Positions 1 through 13,200 of a DNA stretch of 64,000 nt are shown piece after piece (positions within the stretch are counted from its first letter, which is position 1; each line of letters begins with the position of its first letter). The notes beneath the pieces were generated by a model. That model made no database searches, had not been told where the DNA came from, and was given only the letters and a program-made list of their open reading frames with translations. Position numbers and translations under genes: made by a program. This stretch comes from Echinometra lucunter (Eukaryota; Echinodermata; Echinoidea; Camarodonta; Echinometridae), in NCBI GenBank assembly GCA_029962745.1, contig CM057162.1, positions 17,950,908-18,014,907 on the forward strand. The letters run 5' to 3'.

Positions 1-1529
1 GGGGGATTGGGAGGCCACCGCCCTTTCCTCCCCTTGGCTACGCGCACGCGGGTAGCACGTTGTTCACATGCGTGCAGACTATCATGTACATTATCTCATC
101 TCCTTTACAATGTATCATATATGAAGTACATTGGAATTGACATAAAATACCATTAGGTTATAACGAAAGGCTATTAAATTGTTTGCATTAACATCACCAA
201 ACTTCATTATGAAAACAAACCTACTTGAACATGGGGAATGAGGTCAAAGTATCTAGATTTACCTCAAAATATTAAGATTTATGATTATCACGTCTTTATT
301 AGAAATCTGCACATACACCGAATCATTTCGAGAGAAAAACAGGATATACAAAAGATACATGAATAATATCGATCACACCAAGACTTTTTTATTTTTTATT
401 TTTTAGATAACTTCCTCAAAAATTAGTCTTGATGTAATGATTTAGTTAATGGAAAACACTCATATGTAATAGGAATTCATAGATCAGCCTATATGTATGT
501 GTGTATGTTTTTTAAATGCAGTTTCACAAGGTTTTTTTTTTTTTAAATCAAGACTTTATGATATGTTACTATTCCTGTTTTGACTATGGAATTGTTAAAG
601 GAATGTGTATACATTGATTATAAGTTTAGCTATTTGTATAGTTGTATACCCAAAATGTTTATGAATGAATTGGAACTGATTTTGTAAATGATTTCATGTA
701 AAATATGATTATCTTATGTTGAGGAACAAATAAAATATCATTTAAAACAAAAAAGACTATGAGACCCCTGGACACGATACAAACTTGACTATCTAAATTA
801 ATTACTGAAACAAAATACAAAATTCAAAAAGTAAATTAATGGCCCATTTTCTTTCTTTATACGTGCCCTTTCGACTCCTAATAAGAGCCCTTTTTTCGCT
901 TCAGATAGGATGCTCGTAATTCCTTATGCGAAGTGTATCTTTTTCACTTCAACTTAGTGCCCCTTTTTTCACGTTTTCATAGTTTAATTCTTTACTTGCT
1001 TGTGGCGCAATGCCCCCTCTTTTAATAGCCCTTTCCACCTCTTCATATTTCGTGTCCTAAAGTCCTCAAAAGTGTCGTACCTAGCTCAAAAGAATCAAAT
1101 AGGCTTCATGAAGTCCCTTGTTATATCATGGACACAACGCCCCAACTTTATATGAATGAGCAGTGCCCATTATCTGCTCGTGAGACGCTTGAGTTTGGGG
1201 AGGAAGTTAAAAGATAATTTGCGAGCTTCCTTAAGCTTCTTACATTACTTTGAAAATTATCTTGATAGAAAAATCAATGTCCCCTGACAACCGGCAAACT
1301 TCAAAATTCGTCATATCCGAAAGTCAAGAAACGGCTTGATTGTTGGGCCCGTATATTTATGTTTCACGCACCTACTGTGCATGTGCTTTTCTTATGATTT
1401 CTTATTGAGTTGATTTCAAAACCTCAGGGGGAAACATTTTTTTTTTAATCAAACAACTGTAACCAATCACTTTGGAACAGTTTCTGTCGGGTGGGAACTG
1501 TTGATACTGACGTCACCAAGACCGCCATT
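1..1529. other. No gene seen; possible retroposon 3' tail
   Basis: I see no coding region here. Around 560-755 an AT-rich stretch ends in an AATAAA-like motif followed by an A-rich run (AAACAAAAAAG), which resembles the 3' end of a retroposon. No reading frame supports a family assignment. The rest is unremarkable AT-rich DNA with a short T-run at 531-544. Confidence 0.4.
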
Positions 1530-1578
1530 AGCTTTCGTCCATTAGAAGCCGAAATAAGCCCTTCTAAATAATTCATGA
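1530..1578 (+). repeat. Dispersed repeat, inverted partner at 14691-14729
   Basis: The segment beginning AGCTTTCGTCCATTAGAAGC recurs in reverse complement near 14691-14729. Both copies continue into an AAGCCCTTCTAAAT stretch and an ATTCATGA motif. The two copies face each other across about 13 kb that holds both large LINEs. They may be two insertions of one short repeat or the outer ends of a larger element; the sequence alone does not decide. Confidence 0.6.
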
Positions 1579-3099
1579 GCTGTCATGAATTATGCATTTT
1601 GTGAGATGCTCCCCTTCACACAGCGTACCCACATGACAAAAAGTACGCAATGCGAAACAATGCAGACCTCAGCGCGAGAGGAAAGGTCAAATCGCGTAAT
1701 ATATGTATTTATTGTAATTTTATTCACACGTTGCGCGGTGGCCGCGCAAGAGATGTAGCAAATCAACTTTGACCATTCTGATGCGCCAGTCAACGCACTT
1801 AAACTGGTTATCGATCACAAAAAAGATAATAGTACGGGCGGAGCCTCCGATCTATCATTCTTCTTTCTTGCTTACGTGACTAGGTACCCAACATCTGTAT
1901 TAAACTATTATATCTTGTAGTCGATGATTTCTTTTTTTTTAACTGGTGGCCTCTACAATAGTTGGTTGGATCCTTCTTTAAAAAGACCCCAACATTTTCT
2001 CCATGAAGGTTTGAACCCTCAAATGAATTACCTATCTGTTATAATTTCTTTCTAACTGTACTTCAGTCTTTGCGTCCACAGATATGATTTTAAAATTCAC
2101 TTTCATTCATTATCAAATCCAAGCATCCATTTTTTTATTTATTTATTTATTTATTTATTGTTCACTCTCTTTTGCAATACTCCTTTCACCGGCTAATCTG
2201 GGAGGTGGGAAAAGATTATTAAGGCACTCTGATTGTGGAGAGAAGGGGAAACAGAGCTCCAAGAAGAGGGAATAGAGGGGGAAACTGATCTGATGATAAT
2301 AATCAAGTAGAAGAGAAAGGGGAAAAATGTAGAACTAAAGAAATAATGATCATACATCTCTAAGTTCCTCTCAGGATTTGTCAATTCCAGTCTGCATCAA
2401 TCATCTGCTATGGCATCATGTTACATTAAAAGGAAATTTTAAAAATATGACTGAATAGGGTCTCTACATAAGCTAAATAACCTACTGCATAATTATGTTT
2501 AAATGAGGTAACCTTCATACACATGAATGCTTTGAAATTGGTACTGATACAAATTTACATTAATCTACACGATAGCGAAAGGCACATGGGAGCTTAAATC
2601 TAGATAAAAATTCGCATTGATAACTAAAATTAACAACTGAAATTTTTCAGTTTCAATTCAGAACCCATAAATTAAGAGATGGCTGCCATGTGCTGGGGGC
2701 ACAAGTCTGCTAAGTCGTTTTTCTTCCAATAATATACCTCCTTTTTACTGGATTTGCCAAATTTTTTCTTTGTGATATCAGGATTTGGGCTTTTTGAGTT
2801 TGTTTTATCTGACAGCTGTGTTCTGATTGTAGGTCATCTCCAAGTTTTTTTTGAGGACCAATTTTTGCTCTCTGCAAGACTGTATGTATGCTTGCCTCAT
2901 TTTCTTTATTTCAGTCCCATTCACTTATCTCCATGTTGTTCTTTGCTGAAATGTAGTCTGACTATCCTATGACGTACCAAGACTAGTTTTTCCACTGTCT
3001 TGCTCTAACGTTAGTTAGCTTTTGTTTTTCTTAATTTTGAGTGTGGAATTTTTGTTCCTCCCTATACCGATTTTCCCTATTTTCTCAGCTCAGTCTGGC
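1579..3099. other. No gene; probable LINE 5' region at the right side
   Basis: No supported gene. A (TTTA)n stretch lies near 2131-2160. From about 2700 the sequence is T-rich on the + strand and runs without a visible boundary into the CR1-like LINE, so part of it is likely the LINE 5' untranslated region. The exact 5' end of the LINE cannot be placed. Confidence 0.35.
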
Positions 3100-3264
3100 T
3101 AAATTTCTAGGTCAAGGCTGAACTGTTAGTGTAGGTCTACTGTTAGACTACTAGATCTAGGTCTAGATTCTGGTTGTTTCCCACCATTCCTCTCTGTGAC
3201 TGCGAGTCTATGAACCCCTAACTTACTTTTTAATTTTTGTCTTTCTGCTTATGGTTGGGATAAA

Positions 3265-4439
3265 ATGACATCGAGAAATAACAAAGTTTCTTCTCGTAGT
3301 GCCAGTGCTACTGCCAGATCTAACATGGCTAACTCATATTCTGGTGTAAACACTAGAGCTAGTAGTCGTAGAAGTGTGGGCAGTGCTGCTCCACCTAGCA
3401 GTAGTAGAAGGAGTAATGTTAGGCCTAGCTCACAGCCTGCTCCAACCCGTTCTGAGTATGTGAGTTCCTATAATGTTTGGTCATGCAAACTGTGTTGCAA
3501 TGAGTTTGATCAGGCAGAAGATAAACTTGTTGTCTGTAGCAGGTGTGATTTTGCTTTCTGCATCACGTGCCTTCATATGCCTGATGACCAGTATCAGATT
3601 CTTGTAAATTCTGATACAGATATTCATTGGTATTGTGGTACTTGTAAGGAGTCTGCTCTTCACGCAGTGAGAGATGATTTTGAAATAGAATAGAGGTGTG
3701 AAGCTTTCTTTTCTAAGATATCTGCTAGATTAGATATTGTTGAGGCCAAAGTGGCAACGAAAGCAGATGCTGATGAGACCAAGCGACTTGCTGGTCAGAT
3801 TGAGAAATTGATAGGTGATAGTGAGGGTACTTGGCTGAACATTCAGAGGCTGTTTAAGGATGTTGATGACATACAAGCTGCCAATGTTGATGTCGCTGAT
3901 TCTACCACCCCCTCTTACATTGCAGAAATGGACGAGAGGACAGAAGGAAGACTAATTTGACAGTTTTTAATGTTGAAGAAGAAGGCGATGATGCTGATAC
4001 CAGCAAGGCGCATGACTCTGCTATGGCTAGTAAAATTATTACGGAGATAGATAAGTCTGTTCGTCTTGATGACTGTAGACGTCTGGGCCCAAAGAAGAAG
4101 CCCCGTCAGGGTAATGCGAAAGCCCGTCCTAGACCACTGACAATTTTGGTAGCCTCTGAAATACAGAGGGAAAGTGTCCTGAAAAAGGCCAGGAATCTTA
4201 AAGATAACGAGGCCCTGAAGCATGTCATTATTCGGAAAGACATGACACCCCTACAGAGGGAGCGCTTTAGAGAAAATGCTCGAAAGTGGAAGGCCAGGCA
4301 GTCAAATCAGTCCGGACAGTCCAATCAGTTCAGTCAGCAACAACATCAGCCTGGACAGAGCAATCAGCTCAATCAGCCAGACAGAAGTCAGGAAGGTATG
4401 GGTGCTCGCCAAGTAGGGCGTCCACCGCCAAAAAAGTAG
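3265..4439 (+). pseudogene. LINE ORF1 (PHD finger, coiled coil, RNA-binding domain), broken
   Basis: ORF1 proteins of this kind bind the element RNA and chaperone it. The N-terminus (about 1-70) is Ser/Arg-rich and basic. Residues 74-127 form a PHD-type C4HC3 zinc finger: CKLC, then CSRC, then CITCLH, then the WYCGTC end. A TAG at 3691-3693 interrupts the frame. The same frame resumes with a Lys/Glu/Asp-rich, probably coiled-coil stretch to about 3960. A single-base shift near 3940 moves the product to a second frame, which starts RRKTNLTVFNV, the usual start of an ORF1 RNA-binding module. It continues to 4439 through a KHVIIRKDMTPLQRER-type C-terminal domain and a Gln/Ser/Asn-rich tail. The copy cannot make a full protein. 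Confidence 0.85.
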
Positions 4440-7400
4440 CTGCGCCCTGTGGCAACAGTAACAGGGAGTACATTCATGTGCCCCCTTGTAAATGTGTTTT
4501 CCCCTGTAAATGTGTTGATTTAAGTCAATGCGTTGAGCCTACGTGCGTTGTTAATCCATGTTATGATAATGTTCATGGTGTTTCTCATTTAAATAGGTCA
4601 GATATTCAGATAGAAGCTGACAATCGGAGCATGCCAAGAATTTCCTCTGGTATTCCAGACTTGGCTCTGAGTTGTTTATTTACAAATGCTGATACCCTAG
4701 ACAACAAAATGAATGAACTCCGTCTTCTTGTTAGTAATAGCAAGCCACAGGTTATAGGTATAGTAGAGGCTAAGCCCAAGCACTTTCGCTATGAACCCAC
4801 TCTGGCTAGCTATTCTCTTCCTGGTTATAATGTTATCCATAGGAATATTGACTTAAAGGTTGGTAGAGGGGTCCTTCTTTTTGTTCACAACTCTCTTGCT
4901 TTTAGCGTATTGCATGTTTTTGATGACTTTGAGGAGTGGGTATTTGGCGAAATTATGTTGAAAAATAGTGATAGGTTGTTGGTCGGTGTTGTTTATAGAA
5001 GTAATAGCGGCTCTGATATAAACAATAGTAGATTGTTAGGTATGATTAAATCAGTTTCGAAATTTTCTTTTAGTCACATTCTTATTATGGGTGATTTTAA
5101 TTTTCCAGGCGTTGACCGGCCCAGTTGGACCACAATACACGGTGAAAATCATTTGGAATATCACTTCATTGAGTCCATAAGAGACAGTTTCCTTTTTCAA
5201 CATGTATTTCAGCCTACTCGTTGCAGGACTGATCAGAATCCTTCATCAATAGATCTTGTATTTTCCAATGAAGAAAATATGGTCTCGGATGTTAAAGTTC
5301 TTAGCCCGCTAGGTAAGAGTGACCACGGAGTGCTTAATTTTGATTATTATTGTTACATCTTATCCTCTTCAAGGGAAAAACATTGCTATAATAGAGGTGA
5401 TTACAAGGAAATGAGAACTTTGTTGGACCTAGATTGGACTGCCGAATTTCTTGATATTGTTGATGACCCATCAAAACAGTGGTCTAGGCTTTTGTCTGTT
5501 TTACATGATGCTGTTAACTTACATATACCAAAGAAAAAGTCTCTGTCTTTTGGTGAATCTATCCCCCGTGATTCGTTGAAGTCTGTTCTTGCCGCCAAAA
5601 GAAAAAAATCTCGCTGCTGGCAAAGGTTTATTGAAAATAAGCACAGACACATTCGTGAAAAAAAGTGGAGAGAATATTGTCGCAGTCGCAACAAGGTACG
5701 TGACACGAAACTTCCAGCGAGAGAAGGAGAGGGCCATTGCTAAAGCAGTGAAGGTCAATCCTTAAGTCTTGTGGGATTATGTAAGCAAAAAAACCAAAAC
5801 AAGAAGTGGTATTCCTCATCTGCAGAAGTCATGTAATAATAATGACAGTGGTTGCTTAACTCAAAATAATCTTGAGAAAGCAGAAGTCTTGTTGGATCAT
5901 TTCTCCAGTGTTTTTGTTGATGAGCCTCCAGGTGATATCCCAAGTACAAAGACTCATACTGTTGAATCAGTCCTTAGTGATATTTACATTTCCGAGGACG
6001 TGGTTTTGAAGAAGCTGAAGAATTTGAATGTCATCAAATCTCCTGGTCATGATAAACTCCACCCTAGAATTCTAAAAGAACTTTCAGGGACTTTAGCAAA
6101 ACCACTTTCTGTAATTTTTAACACCTCTCTTAGAACTAGCATACTTCCAGATGACTGGAAGAAGGCTCATATCTCAGCCGTGTATAAGAGGAAGGGTTCT
6201 AAAACAACAGCAAATAATTATAGACCTATTAGTCTTACTAGCATTGTGTGCACAGTACTGGAATCTATAATCCGCGATGAAATCATCGATCACATGAAGG
6301 AAAATTCTCTTTTCAGTGAGAAACAATATGGGTTCATCCCAGGCAGATCTACATCATTACAACTGATAAAAATGTTAGATTTCGTGACAGAAGCAATCGA
6401 TAATAATTTTGAAATCGATGTTGCCTATATGAATTTTGCTAAGGCATTTGATCAGGTGCTACAAAGAAGGCTTGTTGCCAAAGTCGATAGTTATGGTATC
6501 ACCGGACATGTTTTAGAGTGGATCAAATCTTTCCTATCGGGTCGTTCTCATCGTGTTATTGTTAATTCTGCCATGTCGCGATGGGCCCCTGTGCTTAGTG
6601 GAATTCAACAAGGGAGTGTCCTTGGACCTATTTTATTTGTTATATATGTCAATGATCTGCCCGATGTCACTGTGTGTGAAACCTTACTATACGCTGATAA
6701 TACCAAAGTCCTTAGTAAGATAACCAGTCCCGATGATGCTTCCTTGCTGCAAGAAGACCTTGCAAGTCTTGAAAATTGGTCAGCCAAATGGCTATTGAAA
6801 TTTCATCCAGGGAAATGTAAAGTTTTATCAATTGGCACAAAATCTAAAAAGAGTAACTCCCGTAAATACTATCTAGGTCAGGATTCTTCCCAACAGGACC
6901 TTGAAGTTGTCACTTCCATGCGTGACCTTGGTGTCATTGTGGATAATATGCTTTCTTTTGATAACCATATACAACAGGTAATTACAAAGGCAAATAGAGT
7001 TGTTGGTTTGATCCGAAGATCTTTCGTCTATTTAGACGAGCATATTTTTTCTAGACTTTACAAAGGTCTAGTAAGACCTCATCTTGAATATGCCCAGTCC
7101 GTCTGGTGTCCGTATAAATACAAACATATTGATGCCTTGGAAAATGTTCAGAGAAGGGCCACGAGACTTGTTCCCTCTTTGAAAGGCCTGAGCTATGAAG
7201 AAAGATTACGTAAATTGAATCTGCCTACTCTAGTTTATAGACGTGCACGAGGTGATATGATTGAGACGTTTAAAATGATAAGGGTGTATGACCCTAGCCT
7301 TGCTCCTATATTAGAATTCAATATTTCCCGAACCCGCGGCAATAGTTATAAATAAAGCAAGAAAAGAGCTCACAAAAGTACGCGTTGTAACTTCTTCTCA

Positions 7401-7516
7401 ATGAGAGTAGTAAATATGTGGAACAACCTTCCAATTCTGTTGTTGAGGCTGATAGTGTTATACAATTTGAAAACAAGCTAGATAAGTTCTGCCACAATGC
7501 TGAATTTAAATACTAA
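4440..7516 (+). pseudogene. LINE ORF2 (endonuclease and reverse transcriptase), broken
   Basis: ORF2 nicks target DNA and primes reverse transcription. The endonuclease (about 4670-5350) keeps its signature residues: the Asn of LFTNADTLDN, the Glu of GIVEAKPK, MGDFNFP, SSIDLVFSN and the GKSDHG end. The open frame extends upstream to 4286, overlapping the ORF1 tail, so the true start is unclear. A frameshift near 5710 and a TAA at 5763 separate it from the RT. The RT has YRPISLTS, GFIPGRST, an altered motif A (NFAKAFD, Asn at 6432-6434 where the first catalytic Asp is expected), GIQQGSVLGP, and an altered motif C (YADN, Asn at 6699-6701 in place of the second Asp). A TAA at about 7353 and a shift near 7435 break the C-terminus, which otherwise reads the usual FFSMRVVNMWNNLP and ends FKY at 7516. 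Confidence 0.88.
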
Positions 7517-7899
7517 TATAGAGCAGATCCCCCCAGCCATATCAGTCATATCAAGGCCAACAGAGATCTTCCCAGATCACAAGATCTGGACATAGAGTCA
7601 TTAGTTCCTGCGTCCAGAACTCAACCTTAAGTAACCTTAAGTAAGTAACAATGAAAAATTAGTGTGCCGACCTGTTTACACACTATCTACATTTGGCAAT
7701 AAATGTTGTCTATTGATGTGCATCAGGTGTCTCTCTCCTGTACAAAGGATTTCTGTGAAGTCTCCTCTATGTCAAGTTTTGTCAACACGGACAAATTTTG
7801 TTATGGAGGAACGTGGGAGAGGGAAAATATTTACATGTGCAATGAAACATACTTTACAATATATAGTTAGAGGTATGAATTTGTGTTACGAGTCTCCTC

Positions 7900-9530
7900 G
7901 AAAAGTTAGTTGTTAGTTGTTACTGTCACTTTACAGGATTTTCTGCTTCATCCTGGACTTGTAGTGACATGTAGTGAACATGTTGTGACATTCATCAGTA
8001 GAATTCTTCCAGCCTTCCAATATTTAACTGTGTGAACAAAAAAACAAAAATAAAAATAAAAATAAAATAAATTTAAACATCAATACCACTGTACCAAGTT
8101 GTAATGCATTTCTGACTGAGATACTTACATTGAAATCACATGTAGTATTTATAGTTCTATCAAATTTTACTTATCCTTTCATGGTGCATTGAAGATTTTA
8201 GATTTCCTTCATGTAGAAATAGAAAAGCTTATCATGGAGTTACAAACATTTACATAATATGCCTGTAATCCACCCCCATAAAATGTTTCAATTCTGCCAC
8301 CAAAATAGAACAGGACTATTGAAAACTGCCATTAACCAGACTACAAAGAAACCATACATGTATTAAACAAGTGTTTGAATAGCCCCCCCCCCCCCCCCCC
8401 AATGAAATAATAAAAAATGATTACAAAAACTAAGAATAAAACTGAATGAATCAAATACATGGAATAGCATCCACACAGTAGAATCTTCTGTCACATGTAT
8501 GTTCAGAAGGGGGTAGGGTGAGAGGGCTAAGTGACAGTTTGTCCAGATCTAGATCTACTTAAGATTTTAACAGACTTCCAGAGGTTTAACTAACTGTTTT
8601 AGCTCAGCTTTTCAACTGAAGAATGTGGTCATTCTTAGATAGATTCAACAATTAGAGATAACAGTTAGACTAATGGTCATTCAATAATTGTTTCAACTTC
8701 AAATGTTTGGAGTTTACTGCAAGAGCAACAAAATGGCAAAAGCATCAACCGGAATCGTTAGCCTAAATAATTACTGTTTACGCTCTACCGGAATGCCCTC
8801 AAATTCATCACTTTGATCATCATAATGTGAATAAGAAAGAAAAGTGTTCTGGAAAATTTTTGTTGTTACCTGTCACTTCAGAGGATTCTCTGCTTCACCT
8901 GGGGCCTAGATATCTACATGTATTACATGTAGTGATGTTCATCAGTCGAATTCTTCCAGCCTTCCAGTTCCAATATTTCCATCTGTGGGATCAAAAAACA
9001 AAGACAAAACAAAAACAAAATCATTATTACAACCAAGCAGATTGCAACATTTACCATGTAATATTTGATATTTAGATCTAACGTTACTTCAAACTGCAGT
9101 CAGCAACATTTTCTATCTTCAGAAGAGGTGGGGTGAGACTGAGAGGTTGAACAAGATTTCAAGATTTCAAGATAATATAGGAGGTCTATTGTCATGTGTA
9201 AAAAGTATGCAAAACTTATTTACGGACATGGTAATGTGCATAAATGAAAATAAATAACAGAGTCAACTTGATCCAACTTCCAAGTAGAATCTAGATCTAG
9301 ACCTATACAAGTGTGTCAGATCTAGGCCTACTTTAGATTTTTCTAAGGAATTTCTGATAACTGTGAACGTTAGATCTTGTAAACTGACGAATGTGGATAG
9401 TAAGACCTAGACTAAAGTAACGGTCACTCAATAATTATTTCAACTTCAAATGTTAAAGGCTTACAAGAGTTAAAAACCGACTGGCAAAATCAACCGGGGC
9501 CGTCGACGTATACAGTGTGTTCATGGTGTG
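7900..9530 (+). repeat. Diverged tandem duplication, two units
   Basis: A block with GGATT(C/T)TCTGCTTCA(T/C)C, then CATCAGT(A/C)GAATTCTTCC and AGCCTTCCA, occurs at about 7915-8030 and again at about 8865-8975. Both copies are followed by an A-rich run of AACAAAAA type. A second shared block (ATTTCAACTTCAAATGTT, then CAACCGG) occurs at about 8690-8760 and 9435-9500. The two units differ in length and are well diverged, so this is an old duplication. A pure run of 18 C lies at 8383-8400 in unit 1. AGATCTAGATC-type motifs recur here (8545, 9290, 9320, 9620). I find no convincing exon. Confidence 0.6.
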
Positions 9531-10239
9531 CTCTCCAGTCTGCAATGCATAAATGCAGTGTCACTACTGTTCAGCGAGTCCAAATAACATTATTGATTTA
9601 GATCTAACGTTAACTTAGACTAGATCTAGTCTACACACACTAGCGGCCTAGTAATAATCTAATAAATTCTGCCGGAGTGTTCACTCACAAAAATCCTGTT
9701 GTCTAATCTAGGTCTGAATTTGATTTTTTCATGACGCCAAACTTCTGATTTGAACAATCTTAAATATCAAAACCGTTAAAGAACGGTCAATGTGAACACC
9801 AGAATTATCATTAGCCCGGGGGAGATACCTCGAGTACATGATGTGAGAACGGTACCCGCGGTCAATCTAGCTCATGACGATGTCCAAAACCAAACTGTAA
9901 GTTCGAGAGTACAATGTTTCTAGCTCTTTCGGAAACAGCTGTTAGCAATTATTTCAAATTGTACAGAAATTATTGTAGATTAAGAAGAATAGCCAACTAT
10001 TTTGAAAGAAAAGGTCAAATTTCTTATATTCAATCATAATTGCAGTGGTACTCACGTTTTCTCTGTGAAGTAGAAACCTCTAACTTTGCGCGAGTAAGCA
10101 CGTCATGCATGAATTTGCATAATTGTAACGTAATAAGGTCAAATGAATAACCATATTTCGAGAACGATATTATCGAAGCAAATACATTTCATATCCTATA
10201 AACGTAGTATCTTCTCTAGACTATTTTGATGATTAAAGT
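9531..10239. other. No gene seen
   Basis: AT-rich sequence without a supported coding region or repeat boundary. It leads into the 5' part of the L1/Tx1-like LINE; the upstream limit of that element is not visible. Confidence 0.4.
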
Positions 10240-13200
10240 CCGGTTTGTAATTTCATATCCTTAAATGTAAGGGGAATTCGAGAGAGAAATAAGCGACAAA
10301 GTATTTTCAAATGGTGTGAGGAAAAAAAGGTCATGTAATCTTTTCACAGGAAACATTTAGTACTCAAAAAATCGTAAATAACTGGAACTCAATGTGGGAG
10401 GGGACTTGTATTTATTGCCATGGTACCAGCCATGGTAAAGGTGTCATGATACTTATTGATAGAGGAGTTGATATAAAAAAAACACAAGAATTGATTCAAA
10501 TGGCAGATATACTTTTATAATCGGACTGTTGCAAAATCAGCAGGTAGTACTTGGGAATGTTTATTTTCCTGTCGGAAGCAAGGAACAGGAACAAATATAT
10601 TTTTAAAAAATAATAATAATAATAATATTCTGGATTTATATAGCGCCTAATACATCTCCAAGAGAGTCTCTAAGCGCTCTACAGAAATATTATTTCTCAG
10701 ATTTTGGAAAAGAAGGAATTTAAAGATAAACATTTTATTATAGGAGGGGACTTTAACATGATAAGGGATGTATATTTAGATTATAAAGGAAGTAATATTT
10801 ATAAAAGACATTCTAGGCTCAGCATTGATTGTGACAAATTTTTAAATAAGTATAAGGCAATAGATATATGGCGATTTAGAAATGTCAATAAGAGTCAATA
10901 TACATATCATCAACAAAATCCTTATATGCAGAGCAGATTAGATTATTGGGTCATCTCAGACATTTTTTGCCGAAAAGGTATCAAACTGTGAAATAGTACC
11001 TTCTTTGTCTCCTGACCATTCTGCAATAGAATTAAACATTAATTTTGCTATCACTAATCCTGTAATAAAAACAGGATATTGGAAATTCAATAATAGCCTA
11101 TGTCACGATGAAGAATACGTTAAAAAAATGAAAGAAGAAATAATTCGTCCAAAACTTCGGCTGTCTGAAGAGATTACTGACAGTAGAATACTATGGGATT
11201 ATGTAAAAAAGGAAATTCGAAATTTTGCAAGAAAGCACTCCAAGAAAAAAGCTAAAGAAAGAAAGGAGAAGGTTCACAGATTAGAAAAGGAAATTGTAAA
11301 ATTAGAAGAAGAAGAAGTACAGCCTAAGCAAACGCCACTAAACAGAAATAATGATTTAATCGATATTTTGGCAAGAAAAAGGAATGAGCTAAAAACAATT
11401 TATGCATATTTAAATGAGGGTATTAAAATCAGATCTCGAGCCCCATGGTTTGAAAGTGGAGAAAGAGAAACAGCATATTTTAAACAACTGATATATTTTA
11501 ATGGTAGGAAAGGTTTTATTAAAGAACTTAAAGTGAATGGAAATGTAATTAAGGACAAAACTAAAAGAAATCAGAGTTTTTATATTCTACTTTATATTCT
11601 AAAAGACAGTTAGGATTTGATGATAACAAATATTTCCCTAGTAACTTACCTAAACTAAGCGAAAATAAAAAAAAATCATTGCGAAGGGAAAATAAGCCAA
11701 GGCGATTGTAATGAAGTTTAAAAAAAAATAAATCCCCAGGAAATGACGGATTAAATGTAGAGTTTTATATCACATTTTGGCAGGTAATAGGTGACTTAGT
11801 CTTGAATGCTTTTAATGATGCCATAAAATATAAAGAATTGTCACCTTCTCAAAAACAGGCAGTTATTACCATTATACATAAGGAAGGTAAGGACCCGATG
11901 TTAATTAGCAATTATCGACCGATTTCCTTACTTAATGTTTATTATAAAATCCTCACTAAAATATTCTCTAAAATAATCAAAACCATTTTGAATTATATAG
12001 TGTCTGTCGATCAAGTAGGTTACCTAAATGACAGGAATATTGGTGATGCTGTAAGAATAATAATAAACGGTATGATTTTTCATACATCAAATTTTAATCA
12101 ACCAGGATACTTGGTAGCAATCGATTTTGAAAAGGCGTTTGATTCAATTTCTTATTCTTTTCTTCAAAAGGTACTTAAATCTTTTGGTTTTGGGCCGATT
12201 TTTTGCAATTGGGTTAATATTCTTTACACCAATTCACAGAGCTGTGTATTCAATGGGGGAAAATCAACCGGGTATTTCAAAATCGAACGCGGACTAAGAC
12301 AAGGGGATCCCCTTTCCCCTTACCTTTTTATACCTGCATAGAATGTCTAGCTCATTGTATTCGTAATGATAGTTTGATCAAGGGTATTCGATTTGGTGAA
12401 ACGGAAATTAAACAAATACTCTATGCTGATGATATGACTATATTTGTAGAAGATTTAAATTCAATACATAGATTAGAAGTTATTCTTGAGAATTTTAGAA
12501 AGATATCTGGACTTAGATATAATACAAATAAAACTTTCATTTTGCCTTTAGGACCCTCTGTTAGACTTACACACTCTTTCCCGTTTGGTAAACAAGTTGA
12601 TAGGGTTAAAAATTTTAGGTATTACCTTCTCTTTAAATCCTCATGTTGCTGAAGAAATGAATTATAAAGAAATATTAAGTAAACTTAAAAAGTTATTAAA
12701 TTGGTGGAAACAAAGATATCTAATTTTGTTTGGAAAGATCCACCTGCTCAAAACATGCATTTTCTAAATTAATTTATGTGAGCTCTTTAACCCCAGTGCC
12801 TGAGTGGGCTTTTAAGGAAATTGATGAAATATGTTTCGACTTCTTATGGAGAGGAAAGGATAAAATAAAAAGAAATACATTATATTTGGATTATAAACAA
12901 GGGGGGCTAAAAATGCTTAACTTTAAACTTTTTTGTTGTGATACAGAGAGTAATGTGGGTCAAAAGACTGGTAAATGGTGACCAGAAAGTGAAATGGACA
13001 AAATATTTCAAATTTTTGCGAAGACCCTTAGGTGGTAATTTAATTTTTTATTGTAATTTTACACCTGATATGATCAGTATAAAACTACCAAAGTACTACC
13101 AGGAAATGTTAAATATTTGGTTTGATATAAATGTGTTCATTAAAAAGGACTCAAGCAATAAAAGAAAGGAAATTTTTTTCAGCAACAGGTATATTCAAAG

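Larger units (their letters stand above)
3100..7649 (+). mobile_element. CR1-like non-LTR retrotransposon (LINE), near full length, inactive
   Basis: It contains in order an ORF1 with a PHD-like zinc finger and an RNA-binding-type C-terminus, an ORF2 with an apurinic-type endonuclease (EEP fold), a reverse transcriptase, and a CR1-style C-terminal tail. The 3' end carries a short tandem AAGTAACCTT repeat at about 7623-7649 instead of poly(A), as CR1/L2-group elements do. The copy is broken by in-frame stops at 3691 and 5763 and near 7353, by frameshifts near 3940, 5710 and 7435, and by substitutions in two catalytic RT motifs. The 5' boundary is uncertain. CR1-superfamily membership is inferred from domain order and motif style. 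Confidence 0.88.
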
